This document shows positions 31,110 to 41,090 of a stretch of 64,000 nt of DNA, piece by piece. This DNA comes from Lysobacterales bacterium (GTDB lineage: Bacteria; Pseudomonadota; Gammaproteobacteria; Xanthomonadales; Ahniellaceae). Both the position numbers and the translations under genes were made by a program. The stretch spans positions 1 through 64,000 of the forward strand of contig JADKHK010000008.1 of assembly GCA_016721845.1 (NCBI GenBank). Direction: 5' to 3'. The notes below the pieces were generated by a model that saw only the letters and a list, made by a program, of their open reading frames with translations, was not told the origin of the DNA and did no database searches. Each line of letters opens with the position of its first letter. Positions within the stretch are counted from its first letter, which is position 1.

Positions 31110-31931
31110 ATGGCCGCCATGAGCCGCAAATCCCGCTCGGATACCGAACAACGCCGTGAACTCGGTGGCTACACCGAGGCCGAATTCGATCGCGAATTCG
31201 TGCGTTCACAGCGTTCCGATGCACTCAGCGTCGCGATTCGCGCGGTCACGCTCGTCGTTGTCTACGGATTGCTTGCACGCGCGATCAAGAGCCACGATCT
31301 GCCGTCCTGGTTGCTGGTGCTGCCGTTCGCCGTGGAATTCCTGGTGATCTTCTGGCTCGGCTGGTTCCTGTCGCGATTCGTGGTGTCCTGCCCGGCCTTC
31401 CGCAAGAGTGCCGGCAGCTTCGGGCTGGTGCTGTTCTGGTCCTTGCTGCTCGCCGGCGGCATGGGAGCGGCGATCGTGTTCAATCCCGGTGGCGAACCTG
31501 CACCGGCGGGTGCTGCGGCGCTTCACGATGCATGGAACTGGGTCGTACGCACCGACATGCATTGGGCCTTGCTGGCGATGCTGGCAGCATTGATCGTAGG
31601 TACGGCGCAGGAGGTCATGCGCTGGAAGCAGGTCGGCGGCGTGTTCGTGTGGACCTCGATCATGACCGCCGGATTCCGTCTCGGCGTCGCTTTCCTGATG
31701 GCCTTCTTCGGCATCTTTGTCGCGGTATTCGCCGGTGAATTCATCGTCGATCTGGCCGACGCTCGTCTGCAGTTCGGCGGCACGGTGCTGAACTGGGTGT
31801 TGTTCGGCTTCATCGTGCTGGTTGAAGTCGCGACAGTCGTGGTCTCGGTCCTGATGCACCGCGATGCGATGAATTCGAAAAGCGAGAAAGTGGCAGCGCC
31901 AGCGAAGCCGAAGCGCGGGGTCCTGCCCTAG
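31110..31931 (+). CDS. Integral membrane protein of unknown function
   Basis: 273 residues from ATG 31110, 9 bases after GGGAGGGT. A polar N-terminal 45 residues precedes about seven hydrophobic spans (VAIRAVTLVVVYGLLA, WLLVLPFAVEFLVIFWLGWFL, LVLFWSLLLAGGMGAAIVF, LLAMLAALIVGTAQ, TAGFRLGVAFLMAFFGIFVAVF, VLFGFIVLVEVATVVVSVL). The Lys-rich C-terminus is cytoplasmic. No catalytic motif was recognised. The stop overlaps by four bases the stop of the convergent E2 gene. Confidence 0.75.
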   Translation: MAAMSRKSRSDTEQRRELGGYTEAEFDREFVRSQRSDALSVAIRAVTLVVVYGLLARAIKSHDLPSWLLVLPFAVEFLVIFWLGWFLSRFVVSCPAFRKSAGSFGLVLFWSLLLAGGMGAAIVFNPGGEPAPAGAAALHDAWNWVVRTDMHWALLAMLAALIVGTAQEVMRWKQVGGVFVWTSIMTAGFRLGVAFLMAFFGIFVAVFAGEFIVDLADARLQFGGTVLNWVLFGFIVLVEVATVVVSVLMHRDAMNSKSEKVAAPAKPKRGVLP

Positions 31932-33370
31932 TTCGCGCGTGCCAGGTCGTCGAGCATCACCTTGAGGAAGCGTGCGGCTTCACCACCGGTGGCGGCACGA
32001 TGGTCGAAAGTCAGCGACAGCGGCAGCATCTTGTGGGTTTCGATGCCGCCCATCACTGGCACGAGTTGGTGACGGCCCTTGCCGGCGGCAACAATGGCGA
32101 CGCAGGGCGGCACGATCACCGGCGTGGCGTAACGGCCGGCATACATGCCGAAGTTCGACAGCGAGATCGTGTAGCCCTTGAGCTCATCTGGCGCGATCGA
32201 GCGATCCTCGACTTGAGCGCGGAGACGGTTCACACCTTCGCGGATCATGCGTGCATCGAGCATGTCGGCATTGCGCAGGGCCGGCACGAACAGGCCCTCG
32301 GGCGTGTCGACGGCGATGCCGACATCGACGCGCGAATGCAGGGTGCGCGTACTGTTGGCCATGTCGAACCACGCGTTCAACGCCGGCTCGGCCTTGCAGG
32401 CGACGACGATGGCGCGGATCAGGCGTGCGGTGATGTCATTGCCAGGCGTCCAGGCGTGCAGATCGGCGTCGTCGCACAAGGTGGTCGGCACGACCTGCGC
32501 ATGCGCTTCGGCCATGATGCGGGCCATGTTGCGACGCACGCCGCGCACGGGTTCGGGCTGGCCCGAAGCCTGCACGCTCGGCGGCGTGGTGCGCACGGGT
32601 TTGCCGGCGAGGGAGCGGGGGTCGGCGGTGTATGGATCGTTGCCCCTCACCCCGGCCCTCTCCCCGCTGACGCGGGGCGAGGGAGAAGTCGCGGCTGCCG
32701 CCGGTGCAGGCGTGGTCTGTGCGAGCGATACGGATGCGGCGGCCGCGAGTGACGCCGGATTGGCTGCAGCGTGTTTCACATCCTGCATCGTGATCACGCC
32801 GTCGGGGCCGCTCGGGCGCACGCGCGTCAGGTCGACGCCGAGTTTCTTCGCCGCGGCGCGCACCGCCGGCATCGCCTTGATGCCACCGATGGCGATCACG
32901 GCCTCGTGCTTGACCTCGTTGCTGGCCTGCATCGCACCGACCACGGTGCCGGCATCGGCGCGATCGGACGGCGCGCTGGTCGTGACCGCGGGCGCTGCCG
33001 AAGCAGCCGCCCTCCCTTCTCCCTGCTCGCGGGGAGAAGGTGCCGAAGGCGGTTGAGGGGCAGCCTTCGGCTTCGGCGCATGATGATGCCCGGTGTCCTC
33101 GGCATCGGCGCGTTGTGGCAGGGTCGGATCGACCGCGAACGTCGCCAGCGGCGCACCGGTATCGATCACGTCGCCGGCCTTGCCATGCAGCTTGGCCACG
33201 ACGCCGGAATAGGGGGAAGGGACTTCGACCACCGCCTTCGCGGTTTCCATCGACACCAAAGGCTGGTCCAGCATCACCGTGTCGCCTTCCTTGACGAACC
33301 ACTCGACGATCTCGGCGTCGGGCAGACCTTCGCCGAGGTCGGGCAGCAGGAAATCCTTGTCGATGCTCAT
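31928..33370 (-). CDS. Dihydrolipoamide acyltransferase (E2) of a 2-oxoacid dehydrogenase complex
   Basis: 480 residues. An N-terminal lipoyl domain carries the lipoylated lysine in METAKAVVEV (near residue 45). A peripheral-subunit binding domain follows (AMPAVRAAAKKLGVDLTRVRPSGPDGVIT, near 165-195), then the catalytic acyltransferase core with FDHRAATGGEAARFL. The catalytic His is kept; the ATGGE form is common in branched-chain 2-oxoacid E2. Ala/Pro-rich linkers at residues about 104-124 and 227-243 are encoded by two repeat elements inserted in frame. Intact, unlike the E1 genes upstream in the same operon. Substrate (branched-chain 2-oxoacid or pyruvate) is not certain. Confidence 0.9.
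   Translation of the reverse strand: MSIDKDFLLPDLGEGLPDAEIVEWFVKEGDTVMLDQPLVSMETAKAVVEVPSPYSGVVAKLHGKAGDVIDTGAPLATFAVDPTLPQRADAEDTGHHHAPKPKAAPQPPSAPSPREQGEGRAAASAAPAVTTSAPSDRADAGTVVGAMQASNEVKHEAVIAIGGIKAMPAVRAAAKKLGVDLTRVRPSGPDGVITMQDVKHAAANPASLAAAASVSLAQTTPAPAAAATSPSPRVSGERAGVRGNDPYTADPRSLAGKPVRTTPPSVQASGQPEPVRGVRRNMARIMAEAHAQVVPTTLCDDADLHAWTPGNDITARLIRAIVVACKAEPALNAWFDMANSTRTLHSRVDVGIAVDTPEGLFVPALRNADMLDARMIREGVNRLRAQVEDRSIAPDELKGYTISLSNFGMYAGRYATPVIVPPCVAIVAAGKGRHQLVPVMGGIETHKMLPLSLTFDHRAATGGEAARFLKVMLDDLARAN
32642..32685 (+). repeat. REP-like palindromic element inside the E2 gene (copy 1)
   Basis: Starts GCCCCTCACCCCGG and contains the inverted repeat CTCTCCCCGC / GCGGGGCGAGGGAG. This is the pattern of short GC-rich palindromic repeats (REP type) normally found between genes. 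Here it is in frame and codes for the Ser/Pro/Arg-rich linker between the subunit-binding and catalytic domains. Confidence 0.7.
33010..33061 (-). repeat. REP-like palindromic element inside the E2 gene (copy 2, inverted)
   Basis: On the minus strand it starts GCCCCTCAACCGCC and contains the inverted repeat CCTTCTCCCCGC / GCAGGGAGAAGG. It shares its first bases and stem with copy 1 but lies in the opposite orientation. It codes for the linker between the lipoyl and subunit-binding domains. Both copies keep the frame open. Confidence 0.65.
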
Positions 33371-33385
33371 GGCGATCTCCGGAAT

Positions 33386-34368
33386 CAGCGGTAGGCCATC
33401 GCGCGCTTCGCCGCCGCGACAATCTTGTCGACGCTCGGCAGGTATTTCATTTCCAGCCGGAACAGCGGGATCTGGGTGTCGTAGCCGGTGACGCGTTCGA
33501 CCGGCGCGACCAGATCGAACATCGCCTTCTCGGCCAGCGCGCGGCGATCTCGGCGCCGAAGCCGCCGGTCCTGGCGGCTTCGTGCACGATCACGCAGCGG
33601 CCGGTCTTGTTCACCGATTCGGGGATGGTGTCGAAATCCAGCGGCTTGAGGGTCGCGACGTCGATGACTTCGGCGCTGATGCCTTCGCGGGCGAGCGCAT
33701 CGGCGGTTTCCAGCGCTTCCTTGACGTGTGCGCCCCAGGTCACCAGCGTAACGTCACTGCCATCACGCAACACGAAGCAGACGTCGAGCGGCAAGGACTC
33801 GCCATCGTCCGGCACGGCTTCCTTGTACTGGCGGTAGAGCCGCTTGGGCTCCATGTAGATCACCGGATCCGGGTCGCGGATCGCGGCCAGCAGCAGGCCG
33901 TAGGCGCGCTGCGGCGAGGACGGCAGCACCACGCGCAGGCCGGGCACGTTGGTGAAGATCGACTCGTTGGCTTCGGAATGATGTTCCGGCGCGCGGATGC
34001 CGCCGCCCCACGGCACCCGCAGTACCATCGGGCAGCTCAGTCGGCCACGGGTGCGATACCGCATGCGCGCGGCGTGGCAGACGATGAAGTCGACCATCGG
34101 ATACATGAAGCCGTCGAACTGCGCCTCGGCCACCGGCTTCATGCCCTGCGAGGCCATGCCGACGGTCAAACCGGCAATCGTGGTTTCGTCCAGCGGCGTA
34201 TCGAGGATGCGCTCGGGGCCGAAGCGCGCATGCAGGCCGGCGGTCGCGCGGAACACGCCGCCGTTGACGCCGACATCCTCGCCGAGCACGACCACGCTCG
34301 GTCATGTGCGCATCTCGTAGGCGAGCGCCTGGGTGACCGCCTCGATCAAGGTGATCGGGGTCAGCCAT
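33386..34368 (-). pseudogene. 2-oxoacid dehydrogenase E1 beta subunit, broken in several places here
   Basis: Repaired length about 326 residues. The recognisable chain is ITLIEAVTQALAYEMRT, VVVLGEDVGVNGGVFRAT, DTPLDETTIAGLTVGMA, the RVPWGGGIRAPEHHSEAN region and a C-terminus ending in KIVAAAKRAMAYR. It pairs with E1 alpha to decarboxylate a 2-oxoacid with ThDP. Breaks: an extra C in a CCCC run close to the start (near 34357), an in-frame TGA at 34302-34304 best explained by two opposing indels, and a shift near 33540. ATG 34368 overlaps the E1 alpha stop by 8 bases. The residues around each break are conserved, so assembly error is more likely than decay. Gene order alpha-beta-E2 is normal. 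Confidence 0.8.
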
Positions 34369-35433
34369 GACGTCGGCCCTCCGCGGCGATCGCCTGCGCG
34401 CGCTGCGCGGCGATGTCGTGCGGCGCTTCGGCGTAGAGGTAATCGAAGATCGATTCGATCGGCTGCGACTTGGTTTCGAGATAGGCGTTCACCTCGATGT
34501 CGACCTCGCGTCCGCATTGTTCTTTCCACGCTTGCTCCTGGGCCTCGTCCCAGACGCCGAGCGCTTCAGACAGTGCCGCAGGCGCAGGATCGGTTCGCGG
34601 TCCCAGGCCTGCTTCACTTCGTCGTCCGGCCGATAGCGGCGGGCATCGTCGGCGGTGGTGTGGTCGGGCAGGCGATAGGTCACCAACTCGATCACCGTGC
34701 CGCCTTCGCCGCGGCGCGCACGCGCGTCGCTGCGCATCACGGCGAGCACCGCGACCAGGTCGTTGCCGTCCACCTGCAGGCAGGCGAGGCCGCCGGCAAG
34801 GCCCTTCTGCGCCAGCGTCTGTGCGCCGGTCTGCGCCTTGCGCGGCACCGAGATCGCCCAGCCGTTGTTGATCACGCACAGCACCAGCGGCAACTTGTAC
34901 GCGCCGGCGGAATTCACCGCGGCGTAGAAATCGGTCTTCGACGAGCCGCCGTCGCCGCCACGCTGACCGCCACCCGCGGTTCCTGGCGCAGCTTGAACGC
35001 GAGCGCGGCGCCGGCCGCATGCAGGCACTGGGTCGAGATCGGCACGCACCAGGGCAGGTCGTGCGCGGGCCGGCGAAATCGTTGCCGCGTTCGTCGCCGC
35101 CCCAGTAGAGCAACACATCGCGTGGCTTCACGCCGCGCACGAACTGCGCACCGTATTCGCGGTAGCTGGGACAGAACACGTCCTCGGCTGCATCGACACG
35201 CCGATCGCGACGTGGGTGGCCTCGTGGCCGAGGCAGGAGGCATAGGTGCCGAGCTTGCCGGTGCGCTGCAGGGCCACCGCCTTGCCGTCGAACACGCGGG
35301 TGAAGCTCATGCGCTGATAGAGGTCGACGAGCACGGCCGGATCGCGCGAATTCCGGCAGCGCGTCGACGATGCGACCCTCCGGATCGAGCACCTGCCGAT
35401 ATCCGATCGTGAAACTGGCAACGGTATTCATGC
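34361..35433 (-). pseudogene. 2-oxoacid dehydrogenase E1 alpha subunit, broken in several places here
   Basis: Repaired length about 360 residues. Fragments in three frames join in the right order: MNTVASFTIGYRQVLDPEG, DPAVLVDLYQRMSFTRVFD, LGTYASCLGHEATHVAIG, EDVFCPSYREYGAQFVRG, WGGDERGNDF, VAGGDGGSSKTDFYAAVNSA (the ThDP-binding GDG...N region), then VINNGWAISVP and a C-terminus ending AAEGRRHG. At least five single-base shifts are needed (near 35350, 35190, 35070, 34965 and 34585). This is the most damaged gene in the window. The likely cause is poor consensus locally, but real loss cannot be excluded. It is the first gene of the alpha-beta-E2 operon. Confidence 0.78.
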
Positions 35434-35572
35434 ATGCCCTCCCGAGGCAGGCGGGTTTGATAGCAAGCGACGCGGCCCGTGCGCAAGCTGCGCTGTTTGA
35501 CGCGGACATGTTGCGGGCTTGCGCGACCGCCGGCATTCGGCTACTTCGGGACATCCTGTCCGGAAGTCGCCC

Positions 35573-37942
35573 ATGTTCGATCTGATCGCGATCATCGCTG
35601 CCATCGTCTTCGTCGTCCTGGTGTTGCAGCTGCGCGCGATGTTGGCGATGCCGTTCCTGAAGCAGTCGGCGCGCCTGGTGCCGGGGGACTGGTCGCCGCT
35701 GCTCGGGGCCGAAGATGTGATTGCCGCCGCGAACCAGGAATGGTTGACACTGGGCTTCACCGGGCCGCACTGGTTGTCGATCACGCCGCAGCCGGTGGAG
35801 GCGGCGAATGTGCGCGCGATGGCGTGCTGGCGGCGCGAGTCCGATGGCACGCTGGCCTTCCTGCTGCCGATGTTTCTGGCGGAGACGCCGAATCGCTGCG
35901 TCTGCTATCTGGCCACGCGGCTCGCCGATGGACGTACCCTCGTCAGCCAGCCCAGCGATCCGTTTTTCACGATCACCGCGACGCCCGAAGAGCCGGCGCA
36001 GTTGCTCGCACCGGCACCGACAAGCGACTTGCTCGCGGCACATGTGCAGTTCGTCGCTCGGCACGGCGTGGCTGCGCCGGATGCGGCCAGCGATGCGGTA
36101 CTCGTCGATCTGGCCGGGCGCTGGATGAACACGCGTCGCGAACGCCTGATTGCGCGTGGTGCACTGGTCGAGGGCAGTGAAGGCATCGCGCGACCGCGCT
36201 TCGGATTCGCCATCCGCGCTTTGCGCGCGTTCTGGTCGCGACCGAAATGGCCGATGAACACGGATCCGATTCCGCCCGTGCGCCTGACCCAGATCGCGCA
36301 GACCAGTGCGCGCATCCGCGAACGCGCGCCGACGGCGACGATGCAGGCGCTGCTGTTCCTGCTCAGTGTCGCCTTGTTCATGGTCGTTGGAGGCATCGTC
36401 TTCGGGCTGCAGTTCGCGTGGATCCTGCTCGTCGTCATCGCCATCCATGAAGCCGGGCACTACCTCGCGATGCGCGCGTTCGGCTATCGCAACGTGCAGA
36501 TGTTGGCGCTGCCGCTGGTCGGTGGGGTGACGGTCGGGCACGAGACCCACCCGAGCGCCACCCACCGTGCCTGGATGTCCTTGATGGGGCCGCTGCCGGG
36601 CATCCTGATCGGCTGGGGTCTGCTGTTCGTCGCGCTCACCCAGCGCAGCGAGGACTGGGTCATGCATTCGGCCTGGATCTTCCTCGCGATCAATTATCTC
36701 AACGTGGTGCCGGTCCCGCCGCTTGACGGCGGCCATATCGTGCAGGCGATGCTACCGGCCCGCTGGTACGGGCTGCGCATCGCTTTCCTCGCGAGCGCGT
36801 GTGTGGCCGGCGCCGTGCTGTCTCTCACCTTCGGTCTGGTCGGTCTGGCGGTGATCGTATTGCTGCAGCTGGCGCAGGTGGGACCACTGCTGCAGAACCG
36901 GCGTGTAATCCGGCATCTGCTGGCACAGGGCGGCGTGCCGGTCGATGCCGTGCGTGCACGCAAATTGCGTCTCACCTTCGATGCGCTGGAGCAGGTGCTT
37001 GGCCCGACCTCGCGCGCGCAAGCCCGCATCGCGCAGGCCGAGGACATCGTGCGCAGCCTCGACGTGGTGCCGATGTCTGCGGGATCGCGCGTGATCACCG
37101 GCGGCACCTACGCTGCCTTGCTTGCCGTGCCGCTGGCGGCGCTCGTGGCCTACGCCGGATTGGGGCTTGGTGCTGCGACCGACGACGTCATCGCCCGCGC
37201 GAGAACCGAGGGTCCGGTCTATGCCGAACTGGAACGGCAGGCCGCGGCGATGACCGAGTCGGCATTACGCGACGGACTCGACGAGGCCTGGACCGGCGAA
37301 GGCGGCGGTCTGGACGAACTACGCGCCGCATGGGTGGCGGAGCAGGTCGTTGCGACACAGGTGCGTGAACACGACGCGCGCCGACAGCGCGCGATGGCCG
37401 AACTCGCGAACGCCGACGTCGATGCCTTGAGCGCACGCTTCGAACGTCCGGCCTGGTGGTTGCGCTGGTTTTTCCAGGTCCCGGATTGGCCATCGCCCGC
37501 GAGCGATGAAGCGCTCGCTGCGGCGGAGCGTCGCCTCGACGCGCGCTTGCCTGACGACTTACGCAACTTCTACGGACGCCATGACGGCTTCCCGATGCTG
37601 CAACTCGGTGCGGTCGCGGAGATCGCGCCGGTATCGGCACCGCGCAATGCGGATCGCGCCGCCGAGATGCTGGAGTCGCCATTTGCCGTGGTTGATGCCG
37701 ATGGGCACGATGCGGTCGACCTGCGCTTGTCGATCGAGCACCTGCTCGAATGCCGTCGCCTGAGCCCGCCGCAGGAACCAGGGCTGGCTGAGCATCTGCC
37801 TTGGCCGGCGCTGCTGTGGTGTCCGAAGCTCGAATCCGCGGGTGCAGCCGTCGTCAACACCAGCACCCGGCGCGGTTACCGCGACTTCGCGCTGTATCTG
37901 CGCGAACGTGCCGCCGAGCACAGCGCTTGGGACGAGCCCTGA
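35573..37942 (+). CDS. M50-type membrane metalloprotease with C-terminal SUKH (SMI1/KNR4)-like domain
   Basis: 789 residues. A membrane anchor at residues 2-24 is followed by a cytosolic or periplasmic region of about 220 residues. A multi-span M50 (site-2 protease) core comes next, with the zinc ligands in IAIHEAGHYLAMRAF (HExxH near 292) and the third ligand in VVPVPPLDGGHIVQ (near 384). A further span (near 510-530) leads to a polar region. Residues about 640-785 resemble a SUKH/SMI1-KNR4 domain (EALAAAERRLDARLPDDLRNFYGRHDGFP). The fusion is unusual. M50 enzymes cut transmembrane substrates, and SUKH domains often serve as immunity or protein-binding modules. The ATG at 35573 begins the first span. 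Confidence 0.8.
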   Translation: MFDLIAIIAAIVFVVLVLQLRAMLAMPFLKQSARLVPGDWSPLLGAEDVIAAANQEWLTLGFTGPHWLSITPQPVEAANVRAMACWRRESDGTLAFLLPMFLAETPNRCVCYLATRLADGRTLVSQPSDPFFTITATPEEPAQLLAPAPTSDLLAAHVQFVARHGVAAPDAASDAVLVDLAGRWMNTRRERLIARGALVEGSEGIARPRFGFAIRALRAFWSRPKWPMNTDPIPPVRLTQIAQTSARIRERAPTATMQALLFLLSVALFMVVGGIVFGLQFAWILLVVIAIHEAGHYLAMRAFGYRNVQMLALPLVGGVTVGHETHPSATHRAWMSLMGPLPGILIGWGLLFVALTQRSEDWVMHSAWIFLAINYLNVVPVPPLDGGHIVQAMLPARWYGLRIAFLASACVAGAVLSLTFGLVGLAVIVLLQLAQVGPLLQNRRVIRHLLAQGGVPVDAVRARKLRLTFDALEQVLGPTSRAQARIAQAEDIVRSLDVVPMSAGSRVITGGTYAALLAVPLAALVAYAGLGLGAATDDVIARARTEGPVYAELERQAAAMTESALRDGLDEAWTGEGGGLDELRAAWVAEQVVATQVREHDARRQRAMAELANADVDALSARFERPAWWLRWFFQVPDWPSPASDEALAAAERRLDARLPDDLRNFYGRHDGFPMLQLGAVAEIAPVSAPRNADRAAEMLESPFAVVDADGHDAVDLRLSIEHLLECRRLSPPQEPGLAEHLPWPALLWCPKLESAGAAVVNTSTRRGYRDFALYLRERAAEHSAWDEP

Positions 37943-37946
37943 ACGC

Positions 37947-37970
37947 AGAGGGCGCCCGCAGGCGCCCTCT
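37947..37970. terminator. Bidirectional hairpin terminator between convergent genes
   Basis: A 10-bp perfect stem, AGAGGGCGCC / GGCGCCCTCT, around loop CGCA. It lies just after the M50 gene stop and 25 bases before the stop of the convergent Calx-beta gene. There is no long T run, so strength is uncertain. Confidence 0.6.
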
Positions 37971-37994
37971 GGTTCAACGGATTGCAGATCCGTC

Positions 37995-40900
37995 TCAGTG
38001 ACCTCGGCGCAGCACCGTCGCGGCCAGGCCCAGCATCAGCAACGCCAGCACGGCGAGCAGGCGACGGTCCAGCATTGGAACCGGCGTCGACGGTACAAAT
38101 GCCGCGGCGACCGTGGTCGCAGCGCTCGCGGCGTTGTTGGCGCCGTTCGGGTCGCTGGTCGCCGCCGAGGACGTCAGGTCGGTCGTCAGCACCGTGCCGG
38201 CCGTTACGCCGACGTCGACGTTCGCGACGATCGTGAACTGCGCGGTGCCGACCGCCATCTTCGCGCCGCTGGCGCCGGCCGGACGCATCGCGGTGCCGTC
38301 GTTGCAGCCCACCGTTCCGTTGGCGCCAAAAGCCGGTGTCGTGCAATTCCAGCCGCCGGGTGCGACGAGTGACACGAAGGTCGTGCCCGCAGGCAGCGGC
38401 AGGCTGAAGGCGGCGCCATCGGCATTGCTCGGGCCGGCATTGGTCAACGTGACCACATAGGTCAGGTTCTCGCCGGCGGTCACCGGGTCGGGGCTGTCGG
38501 TCACGGTGATCGACAGATCGGCCGATGCGTCGTCGTTGCTGATCGTGCCGGTGCCCTGGCCTGCCGCGATGGTCGCGTTGGTGGGCGCACTCAGGTTCAC
38601 GACGAAGGTTTCGTTCGCTTCCACGGTGGTATCGCCGTTGATCGGTACCAGCACCGTCTGGGACGTCGCGCCACCCGGATTGAAGGTCAGTGTGCCCGAG
38701 GTGGACACATAGTCGTTGTCGGCGGTGGTCGCCGTGCCGTCGGCGGTGGCATATCCGACCGTGACGACCTTGGCGGAGGCGGCATCAAGCGCAACCGTGA
38801 ACGACAGGTTGCTCGTGCCAGCGTTGCCTTCGGCGATGCTGACGCTGTCGATCGACAGGGTGGGCGCTGGATCGTCGTCGAGGATGGTGCCGGTGCCGGT
38901 GCCGTCCGTCGACGAAATTGTTGCGCCACTCGGACTCGACAGCACGACGGTGAAGGTCTCGTCGATCTCGTCGATCGTGTCACCGACGATTTGCACGTTG
39001 ACGGTCTGCGTGCCGGGTGCGTTGAACGTCAGCGTGCCGCTGGTCAGCAGAAAGTCGGACAGGCCGTCGGCCGTGCCCGGCACGGTCGAGAAGTTCACCG
39101 TGGCGGGGGTGCTGCCACGCGGCGGCATCGTGGAAGCCAGCGTCACCGTGAAGACGGCACTGGTCGTGCCAACGTCGCCTTCGGTGATCGAGATGTCATC
39201 GATCGAAAACTCCATCGGCACGGCGTCGTCATTGACGATCGTGATCGTCGAAGTCGGCAAGACGGTGCCGGTCGGGGCGCGGCGGCCAGCACCGAAGAAA
39301 TAGTTGTCGACGATCACCGTGAAGGTCTCGTCCGGCTCGATCGTGCCATCGCCGATCACGGTGATGTCCGAATAGACCGTGCTCAGGCTGCCGCCCGGAA
39401 TCGTGATCGTGTCGCCCATCGCGAAGCCGTTGTAATCGCCGGCATCGGCGCTGCCATCGGCGGTGTGCAGGTCGATGGTCAGGTCGTCCTGGGCCGGTCC
39501 GCTCAAGGTGTAGGTGATGCTCACCGGGGTGGTGCCGGCATTGCCTTCGTTGACGCTGCCGGCATTGGCCGGCGTGGCCGTCAGGGTCGGTTCGGCATCG
39601 TCGTTCTGGATCGTGCCCGTACCCTGGCCGTCGACGACCACGGCGTTGACGACATTGGTCACGTTGACGACGAAGTTCTCGTCCGCTTCGAACACGATGT
39701 CGCCGCTGACGGACACCGGGAAGGTGTAGGTCGTGCTGCCGGCCAGGATGGACTGGCTGGTCGCGCTGAGCATCGTGTAGTCGCTGCCCGCCGCGGCCGA
39801 ACCATCAGCCGTGCCGATGTCGAAGCTGACGCCGCCTGCGGGAGCGGGTGCGCTCAGGCTGACGGTGAACATGTACGTGGTCGCGCCGCCGTTGCCCTCG
39901 AACTGGGTCACGTCGTCGATCGTCAGGTTCGGCGCGATGTCGTCATTGACGATCGTGCCCTGACCCTGTGCGTCGGTCGGCGTCGCGCCGGTCACATTGG
40001 TGATGTTGACGAAGTAGGTCTCGTCGGTTTCGACGGCGGTGTCGCCGTTCACGTCGACCGCGAAGCTGTAGGTCGAGCTGCCGGCCGGAATGGTCTGGCC
40101 GGTCAGGCTGCGGGCGACGTAGTCGAAGTCTTCCGTCGAGGATTGTCGTCCTGGGCAGTGCCGTCGGCGGTCGAGATGTCGAACGTCACGCCGCCGGGGC
40201 CGGCTGGTGCGCTCAGGCTGACCGTGAAGCTGAAGACCGTACCGCTGGCATTGGCTTCGTTCAGCGAGACGTCGTTGATCGTCAGGCTCGGCGCAGGGGC
40301 GCCGCCTTGCGGGGTCAGCGAGAAGTCATCGACGGCGAGGCCGTCGTCCGCACCGGATGAATTCAGGTCGTTCCAGCGGATCCAGAACGTCGCGCCATTG
40401 GCAATGTTCTGGCTGCCAATGCTCGACGAGATGGCCGTGCGGTTCGCAGCCGCGTTGCCATCCAGCGCGCCGGCCGCGACGGCCGTCTTGATCGGATTGA
40501 CGAAATCGAGGGCGTTCAGATCCGTCCAGGTGCCTGTGGTCAGCGACGTGGCGTCGGTACTGAGTTGGAAATCGAGCCGGTCGTCGCGGGCCGCGGCGGT
40601 GTTCCCGATGCGCCACTGTTCGCCCGTGTAGGCGATGTCGAGCGAGGACAGGGCGGCGCCGGAGTTGTTCGTGAAGCAGGCGCCAACCACCGGAATCAGC
40701 GTGCCGCTTTGCAGGCCGCCCAGCGCTCGGTCGGTAGACGCGGCGCTGCCGTAGCTGAAGGTATCGCCGGTATTGCTGCCGCCGGTGTCGACGGCGTATT
40801 GGTCGTTGTCGCGCGCACCGCCGCCGGTCTCGTTCATGAACCAGCCGGTGATGGTCAGGTTGTTGGTGGTCGATCCGGCCGTGTTCGACAAAGTATCGAA

Positions 40901-41026
40901 ATTCTGTGTCGAGGCACTGCCGAGCGTCGTCAACGAAACGCACTGGGCGTTGACTTCGGTGCCATAGGCGCCAGCCAGCAGGACCATGAGGCCGACAACC
41001 CGGAAACGAAAGAAAGAATCAATCAG
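37995..41026 (-). CDS. Surface protein: Calx-beta repeats, DUF11 domain and C-terminal sorting-like anchor; frameshifted here
   Basis: About 1000 residues after one repair near 40140 (TAQDD / STEDFDYVARSLTG). The signal region VVGLMVLLAGAYGTEVNAQC is followed by about 250 residues of unknown fold. Several Calx-beta repeats follow, each with an 'I-x-D-V-S-x-x-E-G-N/A' opening, an 'F-x-V-x-L' core and an 'E-x-D-E-T/N-F-x-V' close, ending with a DUF11 domain (DLSITVTDSPDPVTAGENLTY, LTNAGPSNADGAAFS). The C-terminus is VPMLDRRLLAVLALLMLGLAATVLRRGH-like: a short motif, a membrane span and an Arg cluster, as in IPTL/PEP-CTERM exosortase-type tails. Start codon uncertain (CTG 41026 or ATG 40987). Confidence 0.7.
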
Positions 41027-41090
41027 CGACCGGTCCGATGGGCCGGTGCTTTCGCTCCGGCCAATCGTTTCGCAACCGAGTGGACCCGGC

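Noticed and set aside
33010..33061. Transcription terminator inside E2
   Set aside because: The hairpin has no T run and lies inside an intact open frame; a REP-like insert explains it better.
35434..36736. Long minus-strand open frame running on from the E1 alpha gene into the M50 gene
   Set aside because: It is antisense to well-supported protease sequence and has Arg/Gln/His-rich, non-protein-like composition, as expected for a shadow frame in GC-rich DNA.
37995..41026. Repeats in the Calx-beta gene as a CRISPR or satellite array
   Set aside because: The periodicity is at protein-domain level (about 100 residues) with diverged DNA; there are no identical short repeats with spacers.
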